Positions 48,701 through 62,500 of a DNA stretch of 64,000 nt are shown here, in pieces. The stretch is from Lytechinus pictus. Lineage: Eukaryota > Echinodermata > Echinoidea > Temnopleuroida > Toxopneustidae. The notes under the pieces are model-generated. The model did no database searches. It saw nothing but the letters and a program-made list of their open reading frames with translations, and was not told the origin of the DNA. A program made the translations under genes and the position numbers. The stretch lies in NCBI RefSeq assembly GCF_037042905.1, contig NC_087257.1:11196001-11260000 (forward strand), given 5' to 3'. Positions within the stretch are counted from its first letter, which is position 1; each line of letters opens with the position of its first letter.

Positions 48701-48942
48701 AAAAACAATATGCAGAAAAAAAATGTATAAAATTATTACTGTTAAAAGAGCTGAAATTATTACTCCTTGAGAAATTAACTATTTTCAGGTTAAATTCATT
48801 ACCACATTGTTGATAAACTCTAAATGCACATGATTAGCAGAAATTGTCAGTGAAGCATAGATTGTTGATAAGCGTGTAGTTGGCTTATTTCCTGACCAAT
48901 GGACTCACTTTCTGAAACACTATAGCCGTGTTCACATCTGTC
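45708..48942. other. Intergenic or distal 3' UTR of the RhoGAP gene
   Basis: Repeat-poor, AT-rich DNA unlike the repeat-dense remainder. No coding exon recognised on either strand. A long 3' UTR of the minus-strand RhoGAP gene could extend here; several TTTATT words (AATAAA on the minus strand) exist but none can be singled out. Confidence 0.4.
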
Positions 48943-49214
48943 TGAACTGGGCCGTGTCTTACAAAGAGTTGGAACAGATCCGTTCAACCGTAACTATGGA
49001 AAGCCAGCAACATCATCATCTAAAATGCATGTTTGTTCAAAATGTTTTCTAGATATGATGTATATTCACACATTCATTGTTTCTTGACAATTCAGTATGC
49101 TCCTCTTTTTTTACAAAGACATTATACAAATAGCCTGTAGGAAAAATTATGACGACGATGGATTTCCATATAGTTGAGGCTGATTGGATCAGTCGCAAGA
49201 CAGGGCCCAGTTCA
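48943..49214. mobile_element. GTCTTACAAAG-type MITE (copy 1), 272 bp
   Basis: Left TGAACTGGGCCGTGTCTTAC and inverted right TGAACTGGGCCCTGTCTTGC. The arms carry CTATGGAAAGCCAGCAA / GGATTTCCATA-type pairs. A close relative is 52951-53220, and a truncated left end is at about 56402-56435. Confidence 0.7.
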
Positions 49215-49404
49215 AGTAAATGGTCATACTTTACAATTACTGATCCGGGAAGGTGGTTAATCAATATTTGTGATCTGACAAGATGTCCATCCTGCCAAAT
49301 TTCCTTGATTTTGACTATTTGAGCACACAGGTGTCTCACTGTTATTATGATGGTAACTTAAAAACAAAAAGACCATTGGATTAAACGTCTGACAAGCTGT
49401 TTCA

Positions 49405-49713
49405 TGAACCACTCTCCAGGTTGGCAGATGTTGTCCAAGGGATGTTCGCAAGGTCTTTCTTTCGTTGACAGTTAGGCGTGTCATTCCCTCTCAGGACCAT
49501 GCTATGATCTATGTGAGACCTGGTAGCCAGATGTCACCTAAGGGATGTTCGCAAGGTCTTTCTTTTGTTGACAGTTAGCCGTTCCATTCGCTCTCGGGAC
49601 CATGCTATGATCTATGTGGGACCTGGTAACCAGAGGCCGCCTAAGGGATGTTCGCAAGGCCTTTCTTACTTTGACAGTTAGGCGTTTCATTCGCTCACAG
49701 GACCATGCGTGGT
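49405..49713. repeat. Three tandem copies of a 103-bp unit
   Basis: GGATGTTCGCAAGG starts at 49440, 49543 and 49646, an exact 103-bp period. Each copy also contains TTGACAGTTAG and GGACCATGC. The period is not a multiple of three and the minus-strand frames change between copies, so it is not a protein repeat. It lies about 700 bp past the RhoGAP stop codon and could be within the 3' UTR. Confidence 0.85.
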
Positions 49714-50406
49714 GATCAGATCTCACACTTCATCAACAATATCCATCATTGCAAATAACAATCATGAACGGACAGATCGGAATGCTTTGTGTAAGTTAAG
49801 CCATCAAAAGCCAATCCATGATTTCATGAAAAGCTGCTGTAAATTGGTCTCCTCAACATACATTCAATAACCATACGAAAGCCTCGACGATTGCAATGGA
49901 TGCATTATCATACATTTACTTTTGTGCACACTTAAAAATCCTGTCTTGCAGTTAAATGGGCAATGCCATCTTTTTGTCCTACCTCAGCTGTACTTCATGT
50001 GAGTTGTCTGGTTCGAGGAAGATCTGGAATTATCCATCAAAGACACTTCCATGCAAAAGAATAATGTTACAAAATGATGCTCAAACATTTCTGAAATGGT
50101 TTGGGCTTACTCGGTAACACACGAAGTCGCAAAGCTGTTAATGCCACTTTGCAAACATGATACACATGGTGATAACATTTCCAAATAACTCTTGCATATC
50201 TCATCACGCGTTTGATGACATATCTGTGAGCAACTTGATTTATATTTTAAAAAGATGACTTTAACACACGTATTCTGGTATAGAGAGAGAGACAGAAGCC
50301 AAGCAAATGTTGCTGTAGTCCAATGCCCAAGTTTGGCCAGACTCTTAGTTGCAGTCCCACCCGTTTTCTGTGCAGTTCTCTAAAACAATGTCTATGGGGT
50401 TATAGC
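49714..50406 (-). other. Presumed 3' UTR of the RhoGAP gene
   Basis: It immediately follows the TGA stop at 50407-50409 on the minus strand. No further exon-like sequence or repeat is visible. The UTR end is unresolved. Confidence 0.45.
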
Positions 50407-50581
50407 TCATGACCGAAAGATATTGTCAAACTCTAATAAGACAAACTCCATGACTTGGTTCTGATAGACGGTAGCCATGGTCATGTTCATACTCTCTCTC
50501 TCGGGCCACATCAGGGTCGGGCCGAAGACCGTCGCTAAATTCTTGGCCGGCATACGGTTGTGCTGGACGTTATCCATCACC
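50407..50581 (-). CDS. RhoGAP gene last coding exon
   Basis: 175 nt including the stop. Encodes [20 protein letters not shown], then [20 protein letters not shown] and ends RS-stop. The [11 protein letters not shown]sn is the conserved GAP residue. YQNQ..E..L.E...IF is the characteristic ending of ARHGAP12/15/27. Acceptor TTTTCCCCAG. Confidence 0.95.
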
Positions 50582-53500
50582 CTGGGGAAAAGATTGAAAA
50601 GAACAATGTTTTTATTTTACAATCGCTATTTATACCAGGGTACTTACATATTTGGAGACAAATTTCTCATTAAATTTGATATGGCTGCATTTTTTTTTGA
50701 CAATTTCAGCTCTCCTTTTCATTTTGGTTGTTTGTTATTTGATTCTCCATTTCAATACATTTTAATTTTCTAAGTATGAAATATGGTCTCTATAAAGATC
50801 TAGTGAAGACAAATTGAAGCAATATAGCACATATTCATCACCAAGAATTTTAGCATAAGATGTCTTGAAATTGTGAGGTACTTTTGCATATTTAATTACT
50901 TAATAATAATTTTTTAAAAGCCCACTACAATACCTTTTTAATGATATTTGAAAAAGGGCAGAGAAAAAGATATTTAAAGAAGGTCTAAAGAGAAGAATCC
51001 ATGCAAGACATTTTCCAAAAAATAAAAACTGAAAAGGTTCATCTGGTAGGTGTGACAAAATGAAAAACTCTCATCTCCTGATCATGAAGATTTACTTTGA
51101 GTATTAAAAAAGATGTATATATAATCTAGCCGTGATAATTTATCTTGATTTAAAAAAAAAAAAAAAGAACACAAGCCCATATTCAGAAGCCAGTTTAACT
51201 CTCAATTCATCTCTGTGCTACAGTTAGGGAAACCAGAACTGTCAAATTTGTGTTGATATTATGTTTTATATGTGTACAGGGCTCTTCCCCCGTGGTTATA
51301 TCATGAAGAAAACTGTTTTTTATTCCCAGACATTATGAATGAAGTACAGTGTAAGCACAATACAGTATCATGTGATAACAAACTGAACCAGTGCTGTTGG
51401 AAATTGTGTCACAATTGGCTTTCCATAGTAAAACAATTACTTTAGACCAGGGGTCCGTTTCATAAAACTTGTTATAATGACAAATTTACATTAACAGTGA
51501 AAAGCTACTTTTTTAAATCCTTAAATCTGACTGGTTAACGGTAAATTTGTAATAGAAATCTTGCATTCGTTATTATATCAAGTCTTTATGAAACGGGATG
51601 ATGCATCATTAAGCTCAGTAATTGGTCATAGGGCTTATTTTAGTGAACGATCATATAAAATAATCCATGCATTAAACAGAGCAATCAGTTCCAAGATCAA
51701 ACACAAAGGTTTATCCAACAGGGCCTCGTAACACAAAGGTAAGCGATTAATCGCTAAATGAAATGGCCTATCAAGATCATCGTTGGATGCGCACATTGCT
51801 CTGTGGACTGATTAGGAATCAATCAGAATTGTTCTTTCAAATTAGAGATTAATCACTAACATTTGTGATACAGGGCCTACAGTACAGAATACAGGACATA
51901 GGATTGATCCTGGCTTACCTTTTGAGATGTGAGAAGAGTGCGAAGATAGTATCTTGATTTACGCGAGGCATCTCACCAAACAGAGCTCGGAATGCTAGGA
52001 TCTTCTGATCTGGATTAGGTATTTGAGCTGTTAAAACAAATTGATCATAAAAGAAGATAGTTAGGCCACCTTTTTTCATTTCCATTTAATGTCTACTGTT
52101 GAAGAAAAAAAAAGGAAAAATAATCAGACAAATTTTGTACCATCTAGGGCTAGGTTTTCCATTCTGATTTATGTTTGGCTTAATAGGCACTACATGTATT
52201 TCCATCACAGTAATTGCAAGCAGAACAAAATGAAATAGGCTCAAGGTCCTGTTGTATATTGGTCACGGTAAATTACCAATTGCCAACTCATCCACTCATC
52301 ACATGGTCTACCTTCATTTAGTCTAATGCCATTCCGTCCATCAACATTTCGTCTAACAACCATTATTCCATCATCATTTCGTATATTCACCAGTTTGTCT
52401 ATGACCATCTCGTCTCATAACCCCTTGGTCTAATATCCATTTTATTTTCATTCATTTTGCCTGATTAACACTTAGTCCACTAAAAACAAATGGTATATGG
52501 ACTAAATGGCTATTGGACCAGCTGGTTATTAGATGAAATGCCAATTAGACCATGTGGATAGTGGATGAACTGATGGTAGACCAAATGATAGTACACAACT
52601 TGGTAATTGGACAAACTGGCAATAGACTATGGTAATAATCATAATAACATGGTCCAGCAGCCAACTGAAACCAAGATCACCACTGATTGGCCATCTTAGC
52701 ATCAAAGTTGAGAGAAGTGGAGTTTCATGGCCCAGTGGATTAGTCTCCGGACTTTGAAACCGAGGGTTGTTGGTTTAAATCCCAGCCATAGCATAATATC
52801 CTTCAGCAAGAAATTGATCCGCATTGTGCTGCACTCGACCCAGGTGAGGTAGATGGGTACCTGGCAGCATTTATTGTGGTGCCCTTAAAGAATTCTGAAT
52901 AGAGGTGTTAGGTTGATCGGATCAATCGTTACTCTTTGTAACACGGGGTCCAGGGCCCCCGTCTTACAAAGAGTAACAATTGATCTAATCAATCGTAACT
53001 CTATGGAAATCCATCAGTGCCATAATTTCTTCTACAGGAAATTTGCAAAATGTCCTTTGTAGACAAAGGAGAACACACCGAACTGTCAAGAAATCAATGA
53101 ATTTATGGATATACATTCATATCTAGGAAATATTTTGAGCAAACATGCATTTTATATGTTGACTTTGCTGGCTTTCCATAGTTGCGATTGATCGGATCAA
53201 TCGCAAGTCTTTGTAAGACGGTGTAAGAAGGTGTAATTCGTGTTTCCATTATCGGTTCAAAAAGTTGAGACATGACTTACTTATTGATGCTAAAAACTTG
53301 TCAAATGTACTAAAGGTGAACAGAGGCTCGGGGAGTTCCCTGAAGTACAGCTTGAGGGCGCCAGTTATAACATGAATGTCATCTTTCCATGGCGATGAGT
53401 CTAAATCTACTGGTTTCTCTGTTGGTCAAAAACAGGAAAATGTGTCACTTGAATAAATATTATTTCCAGGTAGGTCAGAGAACTTTGGTCTTTGTACATA

Positions 53501-56500
53501 AAGTAAAGGAAATATGGTAAACCTATTTACTGATGTTTAAAAAGAAATCATGTATAGGGTCATTCCATCTGGATTCACCCAGTGGTTGCACCCGACCGTC
53601 TCAGAATTTGTTGTAATTTGGTACATATAAAATTCACCATGGCCCCGTACAAAACAAAAAAATAAGTCCAATTGGTCCGTCGGTTCTCGCGCTACGGCCC
53701 GCCCTTTTCTCCTTGTTTCGACAAAAATGGGCGTGACCTTCAACTTTCAATGGCCACTGCGTCGTAATGTGTCGACCAATTTTCATGAAACAGGTACCAT
53801 TTATTAGGAAATTCAGAGAGGAATCCAAAACATGCATCAAATAATGTATTGGAGCGATTTATAAGGTCATGACCTTTGACCTTTACTTTGACCTTGAGTT
53901 TGACCCCCGGACAAATAATTTTTTAACTTGATTTTCGTGTATGTTAATAATTTGTATGATATTGACAAAATATGTTAAAACCAATGATGATATTTTATGT
54001 CTTCACCTTTTAAAACTCTTCCAAAGATACCATGAAATTTCACTCTAGTCCCACATACTAATATTCATGTTAGTAAAAGTGTTTACCAGTTACATGATTT
54101 CTTCCAATCTTAACTTACAGTATGCATGCACATGAAAAGAAATTAAGCTCATCAGTTCACAAATGAAACATTAAACATTTATGCTCATGAATAGGTATCT
54201 GTTTAGGCATTTTGATGTTCAACAATATATATCATATATATATATATATTCTTGTTAGTAAAGTGTTCACTTTTATCATCAAATTGTTGAGTATATGCCT
54301 ATTTACTAACAAGAATATATACCTGGTATATATATATGTACATATATGACATATATTGCTGAACATCAAATTGCCTAAACAGATACCTATTCATGAGCAT
54401 AAATGTTTAATGTTTCATTTGTGAACTGATGAGCTTAATTTCTTTTCATGTGCATGCATACTGTAACTTAAGATTGGAAGAAATCATGTAAATGGTTAAC
54501 ACTTTACTAACATGAATATCAGTATGTAGGACTAGAGTGAAATTTCATGGTATCTTTGGAAGAGTTTTAAAAGGTGAAGAAATAAAATATCATCATTGAT
54601 TTTAACATATTTTGTCAATATCATACTAATAATTAACATACATGAAAATCAAGTTAAAAAATTATTTGTCCGGGGGTCAAACTCAAGGTCAAAGTAAAGG
54701 TCAAAGGTCATGACCTTATAAATTGCTCCAATACATTATTTGATGCATGTTTTGGATTCCTCTCTGAATTTCCTAATAAATGGTACCTGTTTCATGAAAA
54801 TCGGTCAACACGTTACGACGCAGTGGCCATTGAAAGTTGAGGGTCACGCCCATTTTTGTCAAAACAAGGAGAAAAGGGCGGGCCGTAGCGCGAGAACCGA
54901 CGGACCAATTGGACTAATTTTTTTTGTTTTGTGCGTGGGCCATGGTGAATTTTATGTGTACCAATTTACAACGAATTCCGAGAGGGTCGGGTGCAAAATT
55001 GCACATTCATTGGGTGAATTGGCATGGAATGACCCTATATTCTCTTACACACTGTATTTCATTGTATATCATTGCAACAGAGAAAGAAATGCAAATATCA
55101 GAAACATTGTTTCCTGCAATTTTTTCAGTCTGCAGCTTATAAACACCTTCTTGAAACATGCTCAATAAAAGTAAGAAAGTTCATGATGACGTCACAAAGA
55201 CATCCAATCCAAAGGTCATTTGATATAGCGCCTTTTTCATTCAGTTACAAAGCGCTGCGCACAAACTACTCCATGCTTAGGCCACTAAAACAATAACTAA
55301 TCCATGTGGTTGATGAATGCTCTCCCTCATGCAAGCAAAAAGATTGGGAAACGAAACATACTATGCAAATGTCACTTCAATTTCACTTCAGGGACAGTGG
55401 ACTGTGGTTGACAAGGGGCCAGTTTCAGAAAGAATTACAAGTATTGTAACTGGATCATTATACCTACTACCATGGCAACAGGGCTCAGCAGCCAATTACA
55501 ATCAAGGTTACCATGGTAACGTCTCATCCAATCAATGCCAAGGATATCATCGAAGTTGCCAGGGACCTAGTCGAGGCCAGAAGTTCGAATCACAAGGCCG
55601 CTGGAGAAAACCTTCTCCCATACGATTTGTAGACATGACTCAGGCCAAGGTCGGCAAAATGTGACCTTGAGACCTGCCTTGACTACATCCATGGTAATTA
55701 CTACTTAATACTTGATTTGACAGCCCCATAGGCTCAATACACCAACCTAGAAATGCTCATTCCTACAAAGTTTTTTTCTTCATTGAACAAAATCAGCTTA
55801 CTTGCACAAATGGCAACTTTGGGAAATTTTGCTAATTTCCATAAATCCAAAATGGCAGCCAGACGATTCTTGAAAACCTAACTTTTGAACACCTTGCCCG
55901 AGAATGACGAGGTATACCTCTTTTCAGGGGTTTGGGGGTGTAGAATCCATTTCTATTATCTTTTTCGCCATATAAGGTTATCTTTAGGTCAAATACAAGA
56001 TGACAGACATACGCAATCATGAAAACTTGAATTTGAGCCCTTGCTCCAGGATGAGTAATGAGAGTTACCTTTACAAAACAACCACATTACAAGCAAATCA
56101 GACTGACAGCATACCTCGTTTTTTACAAAATCTTGGTTGAAAATAAGAGATTTACTTACCTTGATCAACTTGGAATCTTAATTTCTGTATGAGAGACAGG
56201 TTCCCACTGACCCTGTATATCCCATCACACTCCAGTCCTCTCCTGTCGATATACTTGATGCATTGGTTGACAAAGTTCGGTACAGGTGTTCTCTCCTTCT
56301 CACACAGCTTCCTGATGTCCTTCCCAAAGACATTCTCCTCTGAGGGTGAAAGGCAAAAAATAAAATATCTTTGTTAGATCACTGAAAATGTTCATCAGAG
56401 CCCCGTCTTACAAAGATTTACGATTGATCCGATCTGTGTTCATGCCATACTGCGTGCTGCCAGTGGTAACCTTTGCTTTGGCTTCGCACAGTAGCCGTGC

Positions 56501-59500
56501 ACATTAACTGAAAATTGATGTTGTGTATCCTTCGCGATTAAACCCATATAATTCTTGGGTCAAACTGCGCACTATGATCACACTGGCTATAGGCCTGGAG
56601 TGAGGGAGAAACAGCGTTGGAGAGAGGGTCCACTAAACATCCATTCTACAGTTACAGTGATTTATGTTTGTATTTTGAATCAGGACTGAACTCATCATTC
56701 TGGCTTACAAGGTCACATAAACGCAGCCACATAGCTTTGACCAGTCTGGGGTCAGTGTCATTGGAGTTACCGCAGCTTGATCCTTCAAAGTAAAATGAAA
56801 AGTTGACAAACCTTGTAAGATGCCCTTTCGTCTCAGGTCATCCTTATCGGGTCTGGAGTTGAAGAAAATCTTGAGTTTGCCTCTGATTTTGCTGTTGTTC
56901 TTCTTCATGGCATGGACATCATTACTAGGTGGGGACACTACAAAATAGAAAAGTCAGGACATTGATTTTTTTTTTTTTCATTTGTTTCACATTCCACCAA
57001 AAAGGGTCGTGTGGTCCAGTGGTTAGAGCATTGGACTCATAATCGCAAGGTTGTGAGTTCGAATCCCAACTCTGCCACTGTCGCCACTTTGATAAAAAGG
57101 CCCGAGATTGATTTCTGTCGTCTGTAACGTCAGCCACTATGACTGATTAACCTAGACGTAAAATATTTCCTAGGTAATTGGTTATACAGCTTGGCATTTA
57201 CCAGCAGAATGCTGTCCTGCCAAGTTCCTACGGGAGTTACCATAAACAGAAACAGAAATACATACATTTTGAAAAAATAAGAACATAATGAGAATAATTA
57301 CTTTCACTGTTTAACAAAATAATTGAATTGAATGACGTGAAATATAAGGAACCTAATAAAAATCATAGGTTCCCAGAGAAAAAATAATCAACTCCTAACG
57401 CAATGAAGAATGATGAATCAAAATGAAATATAAATCATAGAGGTCTACATGAAAATATAAAAGTCAGGACATGAAGCTCATTAATATATTAAAATAGCCA
57501 ATATGCATGAGTGCGATGATACGAGATTTCGCATGAGGTGAAAGATGATCTATTCAACAAGACGTAGCAGAGTTGAATAGAGTGTCTCTTTCTTTCATCA
57601 AATACAAAATGTCATGCCATTGCACAAGTAAGAATATTCGCTATTTTTGTTGTACGTCTCAGAAGTTAACTAAAAATCACGAATGATGCACATTCAGCCT
57701 CCCATTTGCTTGCGTACAACCAACTAAATAGGCATTGTACAAAAGATTATCATTAATTCATTATTTATGAAGTACCCTACCTGTAAACCCTAACACCCAA
57801 GAAAGTAGAAAGTGGAAAATAGAGGCTGAAAATATGGACATTGCAGAATTTCCCATATATTAGCAAAAAAAGGTGTTTTTTTTTTCAAAAAAAGAAACAC
57901 AGTTGCTAAGTGGCATTGTCTTTAACCACGAATCGGGACAGTAAGCAAATATGAAGTAGCCCTACACAAAGTTAAAATGGTCTGCCAAGGACCAATAGTA
58001 ATATCACACAATTATTGCATTAATATCAATATAAACATACAGAATATACATAAAAATCTCTATGATAGACTAATGATCAAAGATGAATAAAAGAATTCAA
58101 TTGTTGAACTTACAGCCAGGACTGGGTGTCAGAGGTGAAAGGTTATCATCATTATCATCAGGACTGGTTAATGTCCCTGTTCGACCCTGTTCATACACAA
58201 AAAGAATGAAACATACCAAATGGTCAAATCTGGTTCCTTGCAATACACACAATGGGTGACATTATACAGTGCGTATAAAAAAGTTTACACTCAGAAATAA
58301 TCCTGTAAAATTATATATTTGTAATATCCTGAAGCTTTTTCCACATTTACACATTGGTACATACATGTATCTCTTTAAGCAAATGACTCTAACTGTCAAA
58401 AAATCTTTCCACTTGAATGAGCACCACTTACTTTTGAAAAGTTCATGAAAAATGATTTGCACAGAACTTGAAAATAGTTATATGAATGAAAGTAGGCATT
58501 AATCATGAAGAACAAATTAATTTTGGCAAGAAAGATTGATTTGAAAATATCTCTTACCTTAAACTTAAACTTTACCTTTAACTTTTTTCCTTGCCCAAAA
58601 CACCATTTAGAGAGCCACTGCCACCCCCCCCCCCTTCCCACACCAAGGCCATCATGATGATATCTGCTTTACACGGAGCTGTGATTCACATGTAATGGGT
58701 TTGGCTTGATTTTCCTTTTGTTTATCATTGTAAAGCTTGGGAAAAGTGTGTAGAAATAAGTATTAATTAAATATGAAATGTAAACCCACCACCTTAAAGG
58801 AATTGTCATAAAATCCCTGTGTGAACCAACCACCCCCCCCCCAAAAAAAAAAGCATGAAACTGTCGCCAGTCAGTATTTGCCAGGTAATGATGTCCAAGA
58901 TAAAGAAAGGGGCAATTCCAGAAAATATGTATATCCGACCCCCTATATGTGGGACCTTCATGAAACTTTGTGTCTCTGATTTCTTGTTCTCATGACAGTC
59001 TGTAATGTTCCAAAAGGACCATGACTTGGTCAGTTTTTTAAGTGATGTAAGACTTGAGAAAAATGGGGCTCGGACAAACAAAAAGGTTGATCATTTCATG
59101 GAATTGCCGAAAGGTTATTTGACTTACTGCTACTGCTCCTTTGATGGCTTCATACCACGACTGGCTTGTTGTCTCATCTTCACCTTGCACTAGGTATATA
59201 CCTTGATCAGTAGACAACTATAAGAAGAGAAGATGGCACGAACAAGAAGGAATTAAATTGAAAGTTGATTAATCTGTAAACGAAGTAAGGTTCATTAATT
59301 CAAAAATGATATAGGTTTGTTATTCCAAGGTTCCATAGTTCAAAAATGAAATAAGGTTCTTATTTTTCACTTGTTATTTTGGGACGTATTAATGATTGTT
59401 ATTTCATTTTTGAACTGTCATACCTTCAGAATGCTGAAACCTTTTTCATTGTTGGATTTATTTAATAATCCTTCAAAATAACCAATCCTATAATCTTTTG

Positions 59501-62500
59501 GATTAATTAACTTCAGAATAATGTCATAAAAGTTAACTATCGGCCCATCAGACATCTTTGTTTATGCAAATTAGATGATTGGGAATAATGCAAGAGTTCA
59601 AATTTCTGGAATAATAGATGTTATCCGATATCTTACCTCAAAGATTAGTTTCTTTCCTGGCGTTCTGCTTCTTGTCCAGCCAACCTCTGTTCTCCATAAG
59701 TTCAGACTTACTTCAGGGTTGCTTGCATCCCGCTGTTATAAATGAGAAAGATTGATGATAATAATTGTACATTTATATTGCGCAATTTCTATATGTTTAT
59801 ACTCAAAAGCACATTACAAAAATGTTATCATTATTATTAATCTGGCTAAAATCGTGCTGTCGACAGGTACACTGGCATATGAGGAATTTCTTCCTACCGG
59901 GTACTTGTTCATCTCACCTGGATTGAGTGCAGCACAATATGGGTATATTTCTTGCTAAAGGAAAACACGCCATGGCTGGGAATTAAACCCACGTCCCTCA
60001 GAATGAAAGTCGAGAGTCATAACCACTAGACCACAACACCCCTATAGGCATAAACTAGTGTTACAAAGGTCAATTTTTTTTTTATAGTGAAATTTGATAT
60101 ACGTTGTTTTTAAGATTGTCCAAAAAGATTAATACAAAAATGCTAGGAAGAAAAAAAAATTCATGCAGATTCTGTCAAGCTATCTGGGTTTGAAAAATCA
60201 TCATTTGAACCTTCTGAAGTGAGTAATACAACACATGTTGGTGCATGGGATGAAATTAGATGGTGTTTCTGGTCACTTTGTAATTATTTTTTTAAAGCAC
60301 TAAACAATCATTTTTGCTGCCGCCAACATGAAAGCGGTGCCCAGTCTTGCCTCTGCTATGCAGGCGAGACAAAAATTACCTCAAAGTTCTTGTGATCTTT
60401 GTAGTATTTGAGTTGTGAACCTGCCAGGACTGCGTACCCAGGCCGACTTTTCTTCTGGCGCCCTCTATCTTTCATCAGCATCATCGTCAGCATGCCTTCT
60501 TTCTCTCTCACCTCCATATCGTAGGGACTCGGGTTGCCGTAAACGCTTATCCTCTGCAAGAATTTAGCAAAATGCGAGTATTAGCCAAGTCACTTTGCAC
60601 GAACATTATAAAAAAACACACACAAATATCTATTCATTTATGAAATGAATACATGTACATGTGTTAATCTGGGAGCATGCAAAAAATGCTTGTAATTTGT
60701 TTTTAAAAAAAACATACATGAATGAATGATTGTAAAACAGGGTGGCATTTCTTCTAAATTGTAAAAAAGAAGAAAAAAACACATACATGTATGGATAATT
60801 GATGATTGTACTGTCAAACAAGATAGTATTTAATGACTACATGTATGTATAAGAACCACTTTATAGATTTCATGATGTTGGTTTAAAGGACAAGTCCACC
60901 CCTACAGAAAGTTTATTTGAATAAAAAGAAAAAAATCCAAAAAGCATAACACTGAAAATTTCATCGAAATCAGATGTAAAATAAGAACGTTGGAACATTT
61001 TAGAGGTTTTGCTCATTTCTTTATTGATTCAAATCGATCCTTTTTTCTTTAAATTATAAAAAAATAATGCTAAATTTACAAATGATGTAAAATCAATGAA
61101 ATGGTGTACATTCTTTAATAACATTTTTGTACACAATGATATCATGCAAAAGGGAAATTGAAATGTATTAACTTACAATGAGAAAGGATGTTTAAAAAGC
61201 CTTTAGATATACATAAATAATATCTTGTACTAAATTCAAACAATTAATTACATGTAGGTAATCACATGTTACTGTACTTAGTTTCACATCATATTTGGTT
61301 GTATATTTGGTGGGATGCAAGAGCACTGATGAGAGAATGGTTTCACAACCGACTTGAATCAATAATACTTCAAATACTCCAAACATTGATCGAAATGGCA
61401 AGGCATTGTGTACTATAATGTACAGTACAAGTACAATGGTTTTCTCTTGCAGTTGTAATGACAATTGTCATAATTATCATTATTACAAAAGAGCAAAGGC
61501 TGAAAAGAGGTCATATAATAGATTATATAAAACTCCTTTGGGAAGACTATTATGTATATCACAGAAAACAACACAAAACATATACACAGAAGAGACATGA
61601 AAGCTTTCATTTCTTCCGTAATGGTGGTAAAACGGGTAGGGGTTAGAAATGGGTTCAAGGATGAGAAAAAAAGGATATAAAAATGAATATATGACCGTAA
61701 ATGACATTCAGAATGTTAGACGCAATATATATGTTTAAGAACTAAATTGAAGATAAAAGGGAAACATTCATTAGATTAATGTACACATACATGTATGATT
61801 AGGTAGGGGAGGAGAGGATAGAGGAGAAAGTATGTTAAAAAGAGAATAATGATCAAAAGAGTATAGTGAAGATTATCTGTTATATAATATATATTGCCAA
61901 CAGGGTAGTCAGTATCAAAAGGGTTAATTACCACGGCAAATTGTCGAGTATAATAGAATATGAAGAATATAAGATGGCAAGAGCTGAAATACTCCATAAA
62001 GATGTAAAATAGACAGATATATGACTTGAATACACATTAATTCCTATGAAGGTGAATTAATCATGAACAATCTATATCCCAATGGTTCAATATGTTGATC
62101 ATAACCCACCCCCCCCCCCAAAAAAAAAAAAATGTATGATGGTAAGGATGACGTTTACTGTGAAAATGATGGTGCAATGTCTGTATTACTGATACAAGTT
62201 GTCATCAATTGATATCGAAACAAATGAAAAATAACATTCACGAGTGACACTCTATTACTTTCAAACTCATACAGCAATGCATTTTAATTGGTAATGGATT
62301 GGAAACTTGTGGCTGTCATGTCATGGTGATGACAGGTTAATACAATATGATTATAACCAGTTGATATAATGTGGTTATGGGAAAAAATCAACATTAGCAT
62401 TCACACCAATTCTGTACTACATGTACTTTCAAAATCTTCTCAAAACTTTTTAAAAATTTAATTCTTAGCTCTTTATGTGCCTTGGGTACTCTACAGAGTG

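Noticed and set aside
54740..55168. 142-codon open frame
   Set aside because: Mirrored by a near-identical frame in the other arm of the palindrome (53634-53840); it is an inverted-repeat artefact within an intron.
55317..55664. 115-codon frame in a RhoGAP intron
   Set aside because: Runs through an X-box-bearing repeat, is antisense to the gene and has no domain.
57003..57080. Possible functional tRNA-Met gene
   Set aside because: A and B boxes and a CAU anticodon loop are clear, but the acceptor-stem ends do not pair and a SINE body follows.
58560..58625. Candidate extra exon of the RhoGAP gene
   Set aside because: A Lys-rich minus-strand stretch with a donor-like GTAAG, but it does not fit the exon phases on either side and is next to a poly-C tract.
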